Of a DNA stretch of 37,639 nt, positions 8,018 through 16,243 are shown one piece after another. The notes under the pieces are model-generated. The model made no database searches, had not been told where the DNA came from, and worked only from the letters and a program-made list of their open reading frames with translations. Every line of letters starts with the position of its first letter. The first letter of the stretch is position 1. This DNA comes from Rikenellaceae bacterium (GTDB lineage Bacteria; Bacteroidota; Bacteroidia; Bacteroidales; UBA932): positions 1 to 37,639 of the forward strand of contig CAAGHY010000046.1 of assembly GCA_900769735.1 (NCBI GenBank), in the 5' to 3' direction. A program made the position numbers and the translations under genes.

Positions 8018-8053
8018 AAGAAAGAGTGACCGGATGGTCACTCTTTCTTTTTA
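8018..8053 (+). terminator. Rho-independent terminator of the atp operon
   Basis: A perfect 14-bp stem (8018-8031 with 8036-8049) encloses the four-base loop GGAT and runs into a T-rich tract on the plus strand. It begins three bases after the atpG stop. The minus-strand trpB2 gene converges on it from the right, so it may also help to end that transcript. Confidence 0.9.
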
Positions 8054-8080
8054 CTGTATATGCAAGTGTGATATTCAGCC

Positions 8081-9367
8081 TTACAGGTATTTTTCGTATG
8101 CCGGAAGATCAATCAGTCCGTGGCCGCTGAGGTTGAACAGAAGCACCTCTTCTCTTCCCTCTTCTTTGGCTTTAAGGGCCTCACGGATGGTTGCTGCAAT
8201 TGCGTGGGTTGATTCAGGGGCCGGGATGATTCCTTCTGCACGTGCAAACAGGATGCCTGCCCTGAAGGTTTCGTCCTGCGGAATTGCCACTGAATTGATG
8301 TAGCCGTCCTGTACAAGCTGGCTCACAATCTGTCCGCCACCGTGGTATCTCAAACCTGCTGCGTGAATCTGCTCAGGCTGGAAATCGCTTCCAAGAGAGA
8401 GCATAGGAATAAGAGGTGTCATACCGGCAGTATCTCCGTAGTCATACATCATCTTTCCGGTTGAAAGTTTCGGGCAGCAGGCAGGCTCTGCCGCTATAAA
8501 TTCTGTTGTTTTACCCTGAGTAAGGTTATAGCGCAAGAAAGGGAATGTGATTCCGGCAAAGTTGGATCCGCCACCAAAGCAGGCAATCACTTTGGTTGGG
8601 TAATCACCGGTCATCTCCATCTGCTTCTCAGCCTCCAGACCAATGATTGTCTGGTGCAGCAGCACGTGGTTAAGTACACTTCCCAATACATATCTGCAGT
8701 TAGGGGTTTTGGAAGCCATCTCCACCGCCTCTGAAATTGCAATTCCAAGTGTACCTCCGCAATTTGGGTCTGCAGCAAGGGTGTTTCTTCCAAACTCAGT
8801 AATCTCAGAAGGGGATGCGTGCACATTCCCACCATATGTGCGCATTACCAGTTTGCGGTAAGGTTTTGCCTCATAGCTGCTCTTTACCATAAACACATTC
8901 AGATCAAGGCCAAAGTGCTCGCAGGCAATGCTCATTGATGATCCCCACTGGCCTGCACCTGTCTCTGTTGTGAGGTGTGTGATTCCCTGAATCTTGTTGT
9001 AGTACGCCTGTGGTATTGCAGAGTTCAGCTTGTGAGAACCTACAGGGCTTACACTCTCATTCTTGAAATATATTTTTGCTGGGGTGTCCAATGCCTTCTC
9101 CAGTCCGCTGGCACGTACAAGCGGTGTTGGACGGTATATTTTAAGAAGTGTGCGCACTTCATCGGGAATATCAATGAACCTCTCTTTTGAGAACTCCTGC
9201 GCTACCAGCTCTTTTGCAAAAAGCTGCTCCATCTCCTCTGCCTTAAGGGGTTCCCTGGTCTTGGGATTCAACAAAGGCTGTGGCTGATTAGGCATATCTG
9301 CCAGGATGTTGTACCATTGTTTTGGTATCTCATCTTCAGGCAATGTAATCTTCTTTGTTGTTTTCAT
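8081..9367 (-). CDS. trpB2: TrpB2-type tryptophan synthase beta chain-like PLP enzyme
   Basis: This is a fold-type II PLP enzyme of 428 residues in the TrpB2 subfamily. TrpB2 is longer at the N-terminus than the TrpB that pairs with TrpA. The opening PKQWYNILADMPN, the segment RPTPLVRASGLEKAL and the PLP lysine K113 in PVGSHKLN are TrpB2 features. TETGAGQWGSS and the phosphate-binding GGGSNFAG follow. It would condense indole with serine or a related substrate. I start it at the ATG at 9367; an upstream in-frame TTG at 9421 would run through a hairpin and adds no family sequence. No trpA or other trp gene is nearby, so the physiological role is uncertain. I infer indole salvage. Confidence 0.9.
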   Translation of the reverse strand: MKTTKKITLPEDEIPKQWYNILADMPNQPQPLLNPKTREPLKAEEMEQLFAKELVAQEFSKERFIDIPDEVRTLLKIYRPTPLVRASGLEKALDTPAKIYFKNESVSPVGSHKLNSAIPQAYYNKIQGITHLTTETGAGQWGSSMSIACEHFGLDLNVFMVKSSYEAKPYRKLVMRTYGGNVHASPSEITEFGRNTLAADPNCGGTLGIAISEAVEMASKTPNCRYVLGSVLNHVLLHQTIIGLEAEKQMEMTGDYPTKVIACFGGGSNFAGITFPFLRYNLTQGKTTEFIAAEPACCPKLSTGKMMYDYGDTAGMTPLIPMLSLGSDFQPEQIHAAGLRYHGGGQIVSQLVQDGYINSVAIPQDETFRAGILFARAEGIIPAPESTHAIAATIREALKAKEEGREEVLLFNLSGHGLIDLPAYEKYL

Positions 9368-9397
9368 AGCTGTATCTTTTATTTTTTCGTTCAATTG

Positions 9398-9429
9398 AAA
9401 AAGCCCGGTGCTTGTGAGCAACGGGCTTT
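9398..9429 (-). terminator. Hairpin with T-tract between radA and trpB2 (terminator or leader attenuator)
   Basis: On the minus strand an 8-bp stem AAAGCCCG/CGGGCTTT (9429-9422 with 9407-9400), with an inner TGCT/AGCA pairing, is followed by five Ts. It lies 31 bases before the trpB2 ATG. It could end the radA transcript. If the TATATTTG box at 9442-9449 is the trpB2 promoter, the hairpin instead sits at the 5' end of that mRNA and could act as an attenuator. I see no Trp-rich leader peptide. Confidence 0.6.
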
Positions 9430-9441
9430 GATATCTGTTGG

Positions 9442-9449
9442 CAAATATA
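9442..9449 (-). promoter_or_regulatory. Predicted -7 promoter box for trpB2
   Basis: The minus strand reads TATATTTG, a perfect match to the Bacteroidota -7 consensus TAnnTTTG. No TTTG lies at the expected -33 distance, so support is partial. Transcription would begin around 9435, putting the 9398-9429 hairpin at the start of the leader. Confidence 0.4.
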
Positions 9450-9574
9450 CTATACGGCAGCGCTCACAGGAGAGATACTTCTGTGCCACCACCAAAAACT
9501 GATATTTACCGAAATGTTCTTCATAGCTGCTACAAAGTTTGCAAGATTATTTTACAAATGCAAGGCTTTTTGGT

Positions 9575-10978
9575 TTAAAAAATATGTTTTACAAGCTCAG
9601 CCACCGTTGCCACCTGTACAACCTGCAACCCCTTGTGCGCCTTGCCTTGCGGCTTGTTGAAAGCGGAAACAAAAATCTTTTCCATACCAAGTTTTGCAGC
9701 CTCTGCAATCCTTTTCTCTATCTGACTTACCGGGCGGATTTCACCGCTCAAGCCAATTTCACCTGCAAAAGCATAACCGGCAGGGATATTTTCATCAAAA
9801 TTGGAAGAGAGGATTGCCGCCACAATTGCCATATCACAGGCCGGATCCGCCACTTTAAGGCCTCCCGCCATATTCAGGAACACATCCTTTTGGGAAAGTT
9901 TGAATCCAACCCTCTTTTCAAGCACGGCCAGCAGCATATTCATTCTGCGCACATCAAATCCTGTAGCCGAACGCTGTGGGGTGCCGTATGCAGCTGTACT
10001 TACAAGTGCCTGCACCTCAATAAGGAACGGACGGCTGCCGTCAAGCATTGCGGAAACGGCTATACCGCTGAGATTCTCTCCGTGCATAGGGATGAACATC
10101 TCTGAAGGGTTAAGCACCTCCTTAAGACCGTCTGAACACATCTGGTAAACCGCAAGTTCAGCTGTTGATCCAAAACGGTTCTTTATGCTCCTCAAAATCC
10201 TGTATGCGTGGCGGGTGTCACCTTCAAACTGCAGCACCACATCCACAATATGCTCAAGCACCTTAGGTCCGGCAATGGTGCCGTCCTTGGTAATATGGCC
10301 AATCAGTATCACGGGGGTACCTGTCTCCTTTGCGTAGCGGAGCAATGATGCCGCGCACTCCCTTACCTGCGAAACGCTTCCGGCAGAAGATTCTATGTTC
10401 TGCGAATAAATGGTTTGGATTGAATCTATAATAAGCAGCTGCGGCTGCGTGTTGCGCGCTTCATTGAGGATATTCTCCAGCAGGGTTTCTGAAAGGACAA
10501 GGCAATTTTCGTGTACCCCACCAAGCCTCTCCGCTCGCATCTTTATCTGTTTGGCACTCTCCTCACCGGAAACGTATAGGGTGCGCAAACTGTTGTTCAT
10601 AAGAGGAATCTGCAGGCTGAGGGTGGATTTTCCGATTCCCGGTTCTCCGCCAATCAGCACAAGGGAACCTTTCACCATTCCCCCTCCCAGCACACGGTCA
10701 AGTTCATTTCCTCTTCCCGACAGATTATCCATTCCTCCACCCAAAATTATCCTGCTCTCCTGTCCGCTCTCAATCTGGGGAAGCGGCTGCGGTTTGGTGT
10801 TGCCGGCATTCTGCAGGAATGACTGCGCCCTGGAGGTAAGGGATGAATTGTCGGGAGACTTGTTTACAATCTCCTCCACCATACTGTTCCACTCTCCGCA
10901 CGCCGGACATTTTCCCATCCATTTTGGGCTCTCGTTTCCACAAGCCGTACAAAACCACGCTTTCTTGATCTTTGCCAT
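9575..10978 (-). CDS. radA: DNA repair protein RadA
   Basis: RadA is a RecA-related ATPase that promotes branch migration during recombination repair. The protein has 467 residues. An N-terminal four-Cys zinc finger (C10, C13, C24, C27), in the CTACG...CPACGEW pattern, is followed by a Walker A GGEPGIGKST at 110-119. The RadA-specific KNRFG motif is at 266-270, then a C-terminal Lon-protease-like domain. I use the ATG at 10978, which gives the family N-terminus AKIKKAWFCTACG. The open frame upstream to 11197 has no RadA similarity. A TATTTTTG box lies just upstream on this strand. Confidence 0.95.
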   Translation of the reverse strand: MAKIKKAWFCTACGNESPKWMGKCPACGEWNSMVEEIVNKSPDNSSLTSRAQSFLQNAGNTKPQPLPQIESGQESRIILGGGMDNLSGRGNELDRVLGGGMVKGSLVLIGGEPGIGKSTLSLQIPLMNNSLRTLYVSGEESAKQIKMRAERLGGVHENCLVLSETLLENILNEARNTQPQLLIIDSIQTIYSQNIESSAGSVSQVRECAASLLRYAKETGTPVILIGHITKDGTIAGPKVLEHIVDVVLQFEGDTRHAYRILRSIKNRFGSTAELAVYQMCSDGLKEVLNPSEMFIPMHGENLSGIAVSAMLDGSRPFLIEVQALVSTAAYGTPQRSATGFDVRRMNMLLAVLEKRVGFKLSQKDVFLNMAGGLKVADPACDMAIVAAILSSNFDENIPAGYAFAGEIGLSGEIRPVSQIEKRIAEAAKLGMEKIFVSAFNKPQGKAHKGLQVVQVATVAELVKHIF

Positions 10979-10996
10979 AAAAAATTCTCCTTTGAA

Positions 10997-11004
10997 CAAA
11001 AATA
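10997..11004 (-). promoter_or_regulatory. Predicted -7 promoter box for radA
   Basis: The minus strand reads TATTTTTG, a perfect TAnnTTTG match, about 20 bases before the radA ATG, so the leader would be very short. I find no good TTTG -33 element. The repeat copy at 11029-11050 would lie just upstream of this promoter. Confidence 0.4.
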
Positions 11005-11028
11005 CTAAAAAATCCACCCTTGAGCTAT

Positions 11029-11101
11029 CTTTTTGTGGACGAACTGCAGTGGGGATGGGATTTGTCCACAAAAAAGGTGTCTTTTGTGGATGAACTGCTG
11101 T
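11029..11101. repeat. Three copies of a TTTTGTGGAY element, two direct and one inverted
   Basis: Two 20-base direct copies, TTTTGTGGACGAACTGCAGT at 11031-11050 and a copy with two differences at 11082-11101, flank an inverted core copy GTCCACAAAA at 11064-11073. All lie in the 207-base divergent region between radA and the serine hydrolase gene, upstream of both predicted -7 boxes. This layout suggests binding sites for a regulator of one or both genes. The assignment is inference; no known operator is recognised. Confidence 0.5.
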
Positions 11102-11130
11102 ATTGAGAAAAATTTTGTGTGAAAATGAGT

Positions 11131-11138
11131 TATATTTG
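11131..11138 (+). promoter_or_regulatory. Predicted -7 promoter box for the serine hydrolase operon
   Basis: TATATTTG matches the Bacteroidota -7 consensus exactly and lies 47 bases before the ATG at 11186. The nearest TTTG upstream (11114-11117) is only 13 bases away, shorter than the usual 19-21, so a -33 element is not clear. The upstream repeats may mean the promoter depends on an activator. Confidence 0.45.
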
Positions 11139-11185
11139 TATTTGATGCAAGCATCATTTGCAGGAAAACTTAAAAAATACACAAT

Positions 11186-12907
11186 ATGAAAAGACATTTC
11201 TCAATTTTGGCGGTGGCATTGCTTGTTTGCGGTGCTGCATTTGCCCAGAACCAGAAACCTTCAAAAGAGGAGGTTGCAAAGGAGATAGACCAGTACATAC
11301 AGGAGGTGATTGCTACCTGGAAAATTCCGGGAATGGCAGCTGCATTCTCATTGGATAACCAGCCGCTTTTTTCAAAAGGCTATGGCGTTAAGGAGGTGCG
11401 TCCTGCAGACGGTATAGGTTTCAGGGGAATTCCTGCATCAGACCGCAAAGTTGCAAGCGGCGGAGTTCCAGGTGTGGTGAACACTCCTGGTGAGCCTATT
11501 GATGTGAATACAATTTTCCAGATTGGTTCAGTTTCAAAATCATTCACTTCAACCATTATGGGACAGCTTGTGGATGAGGGTCTTGTAAAATGGGAAGATA
11601 CCGTAAAGAACATTCTTCCAGATTTCAAATACTATGACCAGTATGTTACTGACAACATGCAGGTGATAGATGTAATGACTCACCGTACAGGTATCGGCGG
11701 ACAGGTTGGAACCTATTTCCCTAACCTTGGATATGACAGGGATGACTGCTACAAGATGCTGGCACTTATCAAACCTGCCTACTCATTCCGTGGTGCATAC
11801 CAGTACAACAACAGCACATTCCTTATTGCTGAGAAGATCATTGAGAAGGTAACCGGCAAGAGCTGGGAGGAGAACCTGCAGGAGCGCGTGTTCAACAAAG
11901 CTGGAATGAAGAGTTCTTCAGCCAATGCAGAGGGTTTTGCGGCTTCAAAGAATGTGGCTACCCCTCATGATTACAGATATACTACAGTTGAGCTTGCAAA
12001 AGCACAGTTCCCTGATCTTTTGGATGTTCCTGCAGATACAAAGGGTGAGATTGTAACTCTTCCACTATATGGTGACGAGCAGGCACTTTACTGGCTTACA
12101 GGTGTTGGCCCTGCCGGCAGCATCAACTCAAATGTGATGGATATGTTGCGTTATGCCCAGATGCATATGAACAACGGTTACATTGTAGATCCTGTTTATG
12201 CAAAGAAAGATGTTGGAGGAACCCCTTCTGCAATGGATACAACTTTCATTATGTCCAACAAGGCAATGAGAAAACTTCATACAGGAGTAACCATTACATC
12301 TCAGGCAGACAACCGCACCACTCTGTATGCACAGTGCTGGTTTGTGGAGCAGAACAACAAATACAGATTGTATTTCCATACCGGTACAACCTGGGGAATG
12401 ACAGCCATCTGTTTCTTTGTTCCAGAGATCAAGCTTAGCGGTGTGCTTCTTTCAAACTGCGAGATGGGTTCAAATCCAAGATATGCAATTATGTACAAGC
12501 TTATTGATCTTGTAATGGGATTGCCTACCAAAGATTACAGCAAGGAGTACTTTGAGTCATACATCACTTCAAATGAGAAGAGCTGGGCAAAAGAGCGTGC
12601 AGCAGAGAAACCTGCAAAAGTTGCAGGTGCTCCCGATAAGGCAATCATTGGTGAGTATTCCAAAGATGAACTGTTTGGCGATGCACGCATCTCAAAAGGC
12701 AAGGACGGTTTGTACATTGAGCTTGGCAAGAAAGGTTACAGGAACAAGCTTGTACACATAAACGGAAATACTTGGGAGTTCCGCAGTGACGGATATGCGT
12801 TCCCGGTTGAGTTTGCTTTTGATGCAAACGGCAAGAAGGCTACAGGCTTCATTGTAAAATTCCCTAACAAGGAAGAAGAGAGCATTGGCGGCTGGAGCAG
12901 AAAATAA
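11186..12907 (+). CDS. Exported beta-lactamase-fold serine hydrolase
   Basis: A 573-residue protein with a signal peptide ending ...GAAFA before QNQ. It belongs to the class C beta-lactamase/D-Ala-D-Ala carboxypeptidase/esterase fold. The three active-site motifs are visible: SVSK with S115 as nucleophile and K118, YNN at 207-209, and HTG at 398-400. A Gly/Pro-rich insertion at about residues 70-105 precedes the SxxK motif. The last 100 or so residues look like the C-terminal beta domain often found in these proteins (DUF3471-like). The substrate cannot be read from sequence; peptidoglycan peptides or D-amino-acid peptides are candidates. The next gene, 27 bases on, encodes another exported hydrolase, and no terminator separates them. 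Confidence 0.85.
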   Translation: MKRHFSILAVALLVCGAAFAQNQKPSKEEVAKEIDQYIQEVIATWKIPGMAAAFSLDNQPLFSKGYGVKEVRPADGIGFRGIPASDRKVASGGVPGVVNTPGEPIDVNTIFQIGSVSKSFTSTIMGQLVDEGLVKWEDTVKNILPDFKYYDQYVTDNMQVIDVMTHRTGIGGQVGTYFPNLGYDRDDCYKMLALIKPAYSFRGAYQYNNSTFLIAEKIIEKVTGKSWEENLQERVFNKAGMKSSSANAEGFAASKNVATPHDYRYTTVELAKAQFPDLLDVPADTKGEIVTLPLYGDEQALYWLTGVGPAGSINSNVMDMLRYAQMHMNNGYIVDPVYAKKDVGGTPSAMDTTFIMSNKAMRKLHTGVTITSQADNRTTLYAQCWFVEQNNKYRLYFHTGTTWGMTAICFFVPEIKLSGVLLSNCEMGSNPRYAIMYKLIDLVMGLPTKDYSKEYFESYITSNEKSWAKERAAEKPAKVAGAPDKAIIGEYSKDELFGDARISKGKDGLYIELGKKGYRNKLVHINGNTWEFRSDGYAFPVEFAFDANGKKATGFIVKFPNKEEESIGGWSRK

Positions 12908-12934
12908 GAATAAATCAACAATACACTTAAAAGA

Positions 12935-13687
12935 ATGAAAAAACTAATGTTACTTGTGCTGGCAGTGGTTATGGCCAGCGGAGCATATGCTCAGAAAATT
13001 GTAGGCCTTTCTTCTAAAGCAAGAGCTGGTGAGGCTTCTGCAAACCTTACTTATGTTAATGCTGTAAAGAAGGCAGGTGGAGTTCCATTGGTAATTCCTA
13101 TGACTACAGATGACAGACAGATTGATGCTATCCTTGAGGTTATTGACGCCCTTATTATGACAGGCGGTGAGGATATTGCCCCTTTGAAATATTACGGTGA
13201 GGAGCCGCATCCTAATTTGGGTGAGGTAGTTCCTGAAAGGGATGCATTTGATATCAAACTTATCAAGAAAGCTGTGGCTAAAGGTATTCCTGTTTTGGGT
13301 ATCTGCCGTGGTGTTCAGGCTATGAACGTTGCATTTGGCGGTACTTTGTATCAGGATATCCCTACTCAGGTTCATACATACGGTATCCAGCATTCTCAGG
13401 ATGCTCCAGGTAGCGTAGGTACACATACAGCTATCATTGAGAAAGGTTCGCAGTTGCACAAACAGCTTGGTGTGGAGAGCATTGCTGTAAACAGCTTCCA
13501 CCATCAGGCAGTTAAGGACGTAGCTCCTGGTTTCAAAGTTACAGCAAAATCTAAAGACGGCGTTGTAGAGGCTATTGAGAAGATTGACAACCCTAAAGTT
13601 TGGGGTGTACAGTTCCATCCTGAGATTCTTGTTTCAGGCGGAAACAATGATTTCATTGGTATTTTCAAGGCCCTTTTGGCTGACTAA
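12935..13687 (+). CDS. Exported peptidase C26 / gamma-glutamyl hydrolase family protein
   Basis: A class I glutamine-amidotransferase-fold hydrolase of 250 residues, related to PuuD (gamma-glutamyl-GABA hydrolase). The catalytic triad is visible: C124 in LGICRGVQAMN, then H228 and E230 in QFHPE. GGEDIAPLKYYGEEP and the P-E-R-D segment are family features. Unlike cytoplasmic PuuD it begins with a clear signal peptide (MKKLMLLVLAVVMASGAYA before Q20), so it should act in the periplasm or outside. Gamma-glutamyl bonds there include D-Glu linkages in peptidoglycan peptides and host gamma-glutamyl peptides; which is cut is not known. It is probably co-transcribed with the preceding serine hydrolase. 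Confidence 0.88.
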   Translation: MKKLMLLVLAVVMASGAYAQKIVGLSSKARAGEASANLTYVNAVKKAGGVPLVIPMTTDDRQIDAILEVIDALIMTGGEDIAPLKYYGEEPHPNLGEVVPERDAFDIKLIKKAVAKGIPVLGICRGVQAMNVAFGGTLYQDIPTQVHTYGIQHSQDAPGSVGTHTAIIEKGSQLHKQLGVESIAVNSFHHQAVKDVAPGFKVTAKSKDGVVEAIEKIDNPKVWGVQFHPEILVSGGNNDFIGIFKALLAD

Positions 13688-13720
13688 ACAAGTGGTGCTG
13701 TGCTTCCAAGGCATCATCAG

Positions 13721-13825
13721 ATGCCCGCTGGAGGCCGTGTGAAACGGAAGGCCGAGAAGCGCACCCTGCGTGAGCAGTATACAAAAGGTGAGCAGTATAC
13801 AAAAAGAGAACTATCGGGAAGATAG
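13721..13825 (+). CDS. Candidate small basic protein, 34 codons, uncertain
   Basis: An ATG at 13721, nine bases after AAGG, opens a frame of 34 codons ending at TAG 13823-13825. The predicted peptide is strongly basic (MPAGGRVKRKAEKRTLREQ at its start) and contains a duplicated GEQYTK-like unit made by an 18-base tandem repeat. Its stop codon lies in the descending arm of the terminator hairpin at 13804-13832. The local base composition is more GC-rich than the flanks. It could be a small protein, a decayed gene fragment or chance. I do not recognise the family. Confidence 0.22.
   Translation: MPAGGRVKRKAEKRTLREQYTKGEQYTKRELSGR
13770..13805 (+). repeat. Two-copy 18-base tandem repeat
   Basis: The unit GTGAGCAGTATACAAAAG at 13770-13787 is repeated at 13788-13805 with a single change in the last base. 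The 18-base period preserves reading frame in the candidate small ORF, giving a repeated EQYTK. It lies just before the terminator hairpin. Confidence 0.8.
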
Positions 13826-13839
13826 TTCTCTTATTTTTT
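13804..13839. terminator. Bidirectional terminator between the C26 gene and malQ
   Basis: A perfect 12-bp stem (13804-13815 with 13821-13832) with loop GGGAA is followed on the plus strand by ATTTTTTT, and on the minus strand by a run of Ts. It therefore suits both convergent transcripts. The malQ stop codon lies inside the stem. The loop region contains an exact copy of the dispersed word ATCGGGAAGA (13813-13822). Confidence 0.9.
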
Positions 13840-16219
13840 TGTTAAGGCTTTCAGCTTCAAGAAGTTCCTCTATGGTTATGTGCATCCTGTATTTCCAGTA
13901 GTGGTCCGCTACGGCAGGGATGTTGATGCGCTCTGCATCCGGTTGCTGGTTGCGTAGGGTGCCGTCTATTGAGAGCCAGTCCTGCAGCGGGAATATGGCA
14001 AGCATACTTGGTGATGCAAGGTTTTTCTCAAGCACGGCAAGGCACTCCTTAGGTGTTGCATCGGCACTACCGTTGCGGGCACTGAGCCACATACGGAGAG
14101 TCTCGCAATCGTGGGTACTGGTGGTACATACGCTCAGGTATGGGTAGTTGGCAGGGTTGCCAAGATCCACACCGCACTCTTTTGGCATAATCTGAAGCTC
14201 AAGTGAAAGGATCTTCAGGTTGTTCATACAGCGGCTTACCGATTCATTCAGCATTCCAAGGTCTTCTCCGCAAGTAAGCATATTGGAAGCGGCAATCAGC
14301 TGCTGCAGCTTTTTCATTGCATTGTTGTACCAGAAATCGTTGTGTCTCTCATAGAAGTAGTTGTGGTACAGATTGCGGAACGATTCCTGCTCCCTGTTGG
14401 TAAGGAGTGAGAACTCTTCGCTCTGCAGCGCTCCAATCATAGGGTGGAATTTCCCTTTTGTATATGGGTCTTCTATGAACAGTCCGGTGCGTCCTATGTG
14501 CTCAAATCCCCACGATGCCAATCCAGCCTTAGATAGAGGCAGGGCAGGGGAGAAGTGTCCCATAAGGCCGCTTCGGTACTCTACCGGTATCTCCCATATC
14601 CTGAAGAATCCAAGGATGTGGTCTATACGGTATGCGTCAAAATATTTGGCAAAATGGGAGAAACGGTTTTTCCACCAGGTGTAGTTGTCCTTTTCCATTT
14701 CATCCCAGTTGTAGGTTGGGAATCCCCAGTTCTGGCCGTCAGTTGAGAATGCGTCAGGCGGTGCTCCGGCCTGCTGGCTGAAGTTGAACAGGTGAGGGTA
14801 TTGCCAAGCCTCCACGCTGCAGCGGGAAATGCCAATAGGAATGTCCCCTTTGAGGGCTACCCCCTGGCTGTGGGCGTGCTTCTTGGCATCGAGCATCTGA
14901 AGATGCAGGTTGTACTGTACAAATACCCAGAAGTATATCTCTGTGTGCAGAGAGCTACCTGGAGCTGCAAGTTTCTCTACAATCTCCCACGAGAACTGTG
15001 AGTATTCACCCCACTCCCTGATATCTGCTGTGCCAAATTTGTCCCTAAGGGCACTGAAAGCGGCGTATGGCAACAGCCACTCTTTGTTTTTCTTGGTAAA
15101 CGAAAAATATTCAGGCTGGGCAAAGGCGTTCTCTTTCTCCTGTATATATATTGCCCTGAGGTATTTCATCTTGGATTTCCATACCCCTTCATAATCAAGT
15201 GCCTCTTTTGCATTCAGCTCTTTCCCCTCCCTCTCCAGCTCTTTGCGGAGTTTTTCATCCTGCAGGATTCCTGTTGCCTCCAGATTGATGTACATTGGGT
15301 GGAGAGCAAGGGTGGATATGCAGTTGTAAGGGTACGAGTCCCTCCAGGTAAGGAAGGCTGTAGTGTCATTTATCGGGAGCAACTGAATGATTGAAAGTCC
15401 GTTTGCCCCTCCCCAGTCTGCAAGTTTCTTAAGGTCTGCAAAATCTCCCACGCCGTGGCTGGTGCTGCTGCGCAAAGAGAAGACCGGAACAGCAACTCCG
15501 CTGAAACGGGGTTTGCCAGGGTTGAAGTCGGCTCCGGCGTATTCTTTTATTACAGTGCAGTTCTTGAGAACTTTAGGAAGCTCAAGCTCCCTGTTGTATC
15601 TGTCTTCCCAGATGTACTCTCCCTCAGGGGTAAGTACAAGGAATTTGAACTCAATCTTCTTTCCTCCAAGTTTCTCCACAGAGAAGCTCCTTTCCCATTT
15701 GAGGTTCTCCATCCTGCGCATTGGCAGTGCTTTGGTGTGGTCCCATTCTCCCAATATCTCTCCACTGCCACAGATAAGCACCTTGCCCCCTTTAGGGATG
15801 TTTGGAACGGTTACTCTAATGAGCAGCTCATTGGGATTGATGTGGGTTTGGGTATACGGCCAGTTCTCGTCTGCAAAGAAAACTTCGGAAAACGGAGCTG
15901 AAAGGAATGGGGCGTCAACTGTATTTCCCTGCCACTGGTCAATGGCTGTAATCTCTTTTGTAGAAGAGTTGAGGGCTATGCTTCGTCCTTTTCCTGCCTC
16001 ATAATGGATGCCGTCATTCCCTTTAATGAAATATTTGTATGAGATTACCCTCTCTTTGGCAAGTGAAGGCTTTATCTCTCCCTCCCAAACACCGTTGGAA
16101 TTGCGGGAAAGCTTCAGTGCCTGGGAAATGTTATATGAACCCAGCAGCGGGGAAGAACCGGTAATGTACAGGGTTTCACCGGTGCCGGTATTGTATTCAA
16201 TGGAAAACTTAATGGTCAT
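13811..16219 (-). CDS. malQ: 4-alpha-glucanotransferase (GH77) with tandem CBM20 domains
   Basis: MalQ transfers alpha-1,4-glucan segments between maltodextrins in starch or glycogen breakdown. The protein has 802 residues. Two N-terminal starch-binding CBM20 domains (about residues 1-100 and 125-230; LYITGSSPLLGSY and VLICGSGEILGEW) precede the GH77 barrel, which begins near SLRSSTSHGVGDF. The catalytic residues are visible: nucleophile D533 in YRIDHILGFFR, acid/base E652 in CGEDLG, and D704 in STHDCE. No signal peptide is present, so it is cytoplasmic. It is the last gene of a four-gene minus-strand operon, 24 bases after the flippase-like gene. Confidence 0.94.
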   Translation of the reverse strand: MTIKFSIEYNTGTGETLYITGSSPLLGSYNISQALKLSRNSNGVWEGEIKPSLAKERVISYKYFIKGNDGIHYEAGKGRSIALNSSTKEITAIDQWQGNTVDAPFLSAPFSEVFFADENWPYTQTHINPNELLIRVTVPNIPKGGKVLICGSGEILGEWDHTKALPMRRMENLKWERSFSVEKLGGKKIEFKFLVLTPEGEYIWEDRYNRELELPKVLKNCTVIKEYAGADFNPGKPRFSGVAVPVFSLRSSTSHGVGDFADLKKLADWGGANGLSIIQLLPINDTTAFLTWRDSYPYNCISTLALHPMYINLEATGILQDEKLRKELEREGKELNAKEALDYEGVWKSKMKYLRAIYIQEKENAFAQPEYFSFTKKNKEWLLPYAAFSALRDKFGTADIREWGEYSQFSWEIVEKLAAPGSSLHTEIYFWVFVQYNLHLQMLDAKKHAHSQGVALKGDIPIGISRCSVEAWQYPHLFNFSQQAGAPPDAFSTDGQNWGFPTYNWDEMEKDNYTWWKNRFSHFAKYFDAYRIDHILGFFRIWEIPVEYRSGLMGHFSPALPLSKAGLASWGFEHIGRTGLFIEDPYTKGKFHPMIGALQSEEFSLLTNREQESFRNLYHNYFYERHNDFWYNNAMKKLQQLIAASNMLTCGEDLGMLNESVSRCMNNLKILSLELQIMPKECGVDLGNPANYPYLSVCTTSTHDCETLRMWLSARNGSADATPKECLAVLEKNLASPSMLAIFPLQDWLSIDGTLRNQQPDAERINIPAVADHYWKYRMHITIEELLEAESLNKKIRELSSR

Positions 16220-16243
16220 AATTTTAGGAATATGCTCTTAAAA

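Noticed and set aside
9368..9421. An N-terminal extension of trpB2 from a TTG at 9421.
   Set aside because: It would translate through the hairpin at 9398-9429 and adds no TrpB2 sequence; the ATG at 9367 fits the family.
10979..11197. An N-terminal extension of radA to 11197.
   Set aside because: The extension lacks RadA similarity, crosses the divergent promoter region and overlaps the start of the serine hydrolase gene.
13770..13805. The two-copy repeat as a CRISPR or phase-variation tract.
   Set aside because: There are only two adjacent 18-base copies with no spacers. The period is a multiple of three, so copy-number change would not shift frame.
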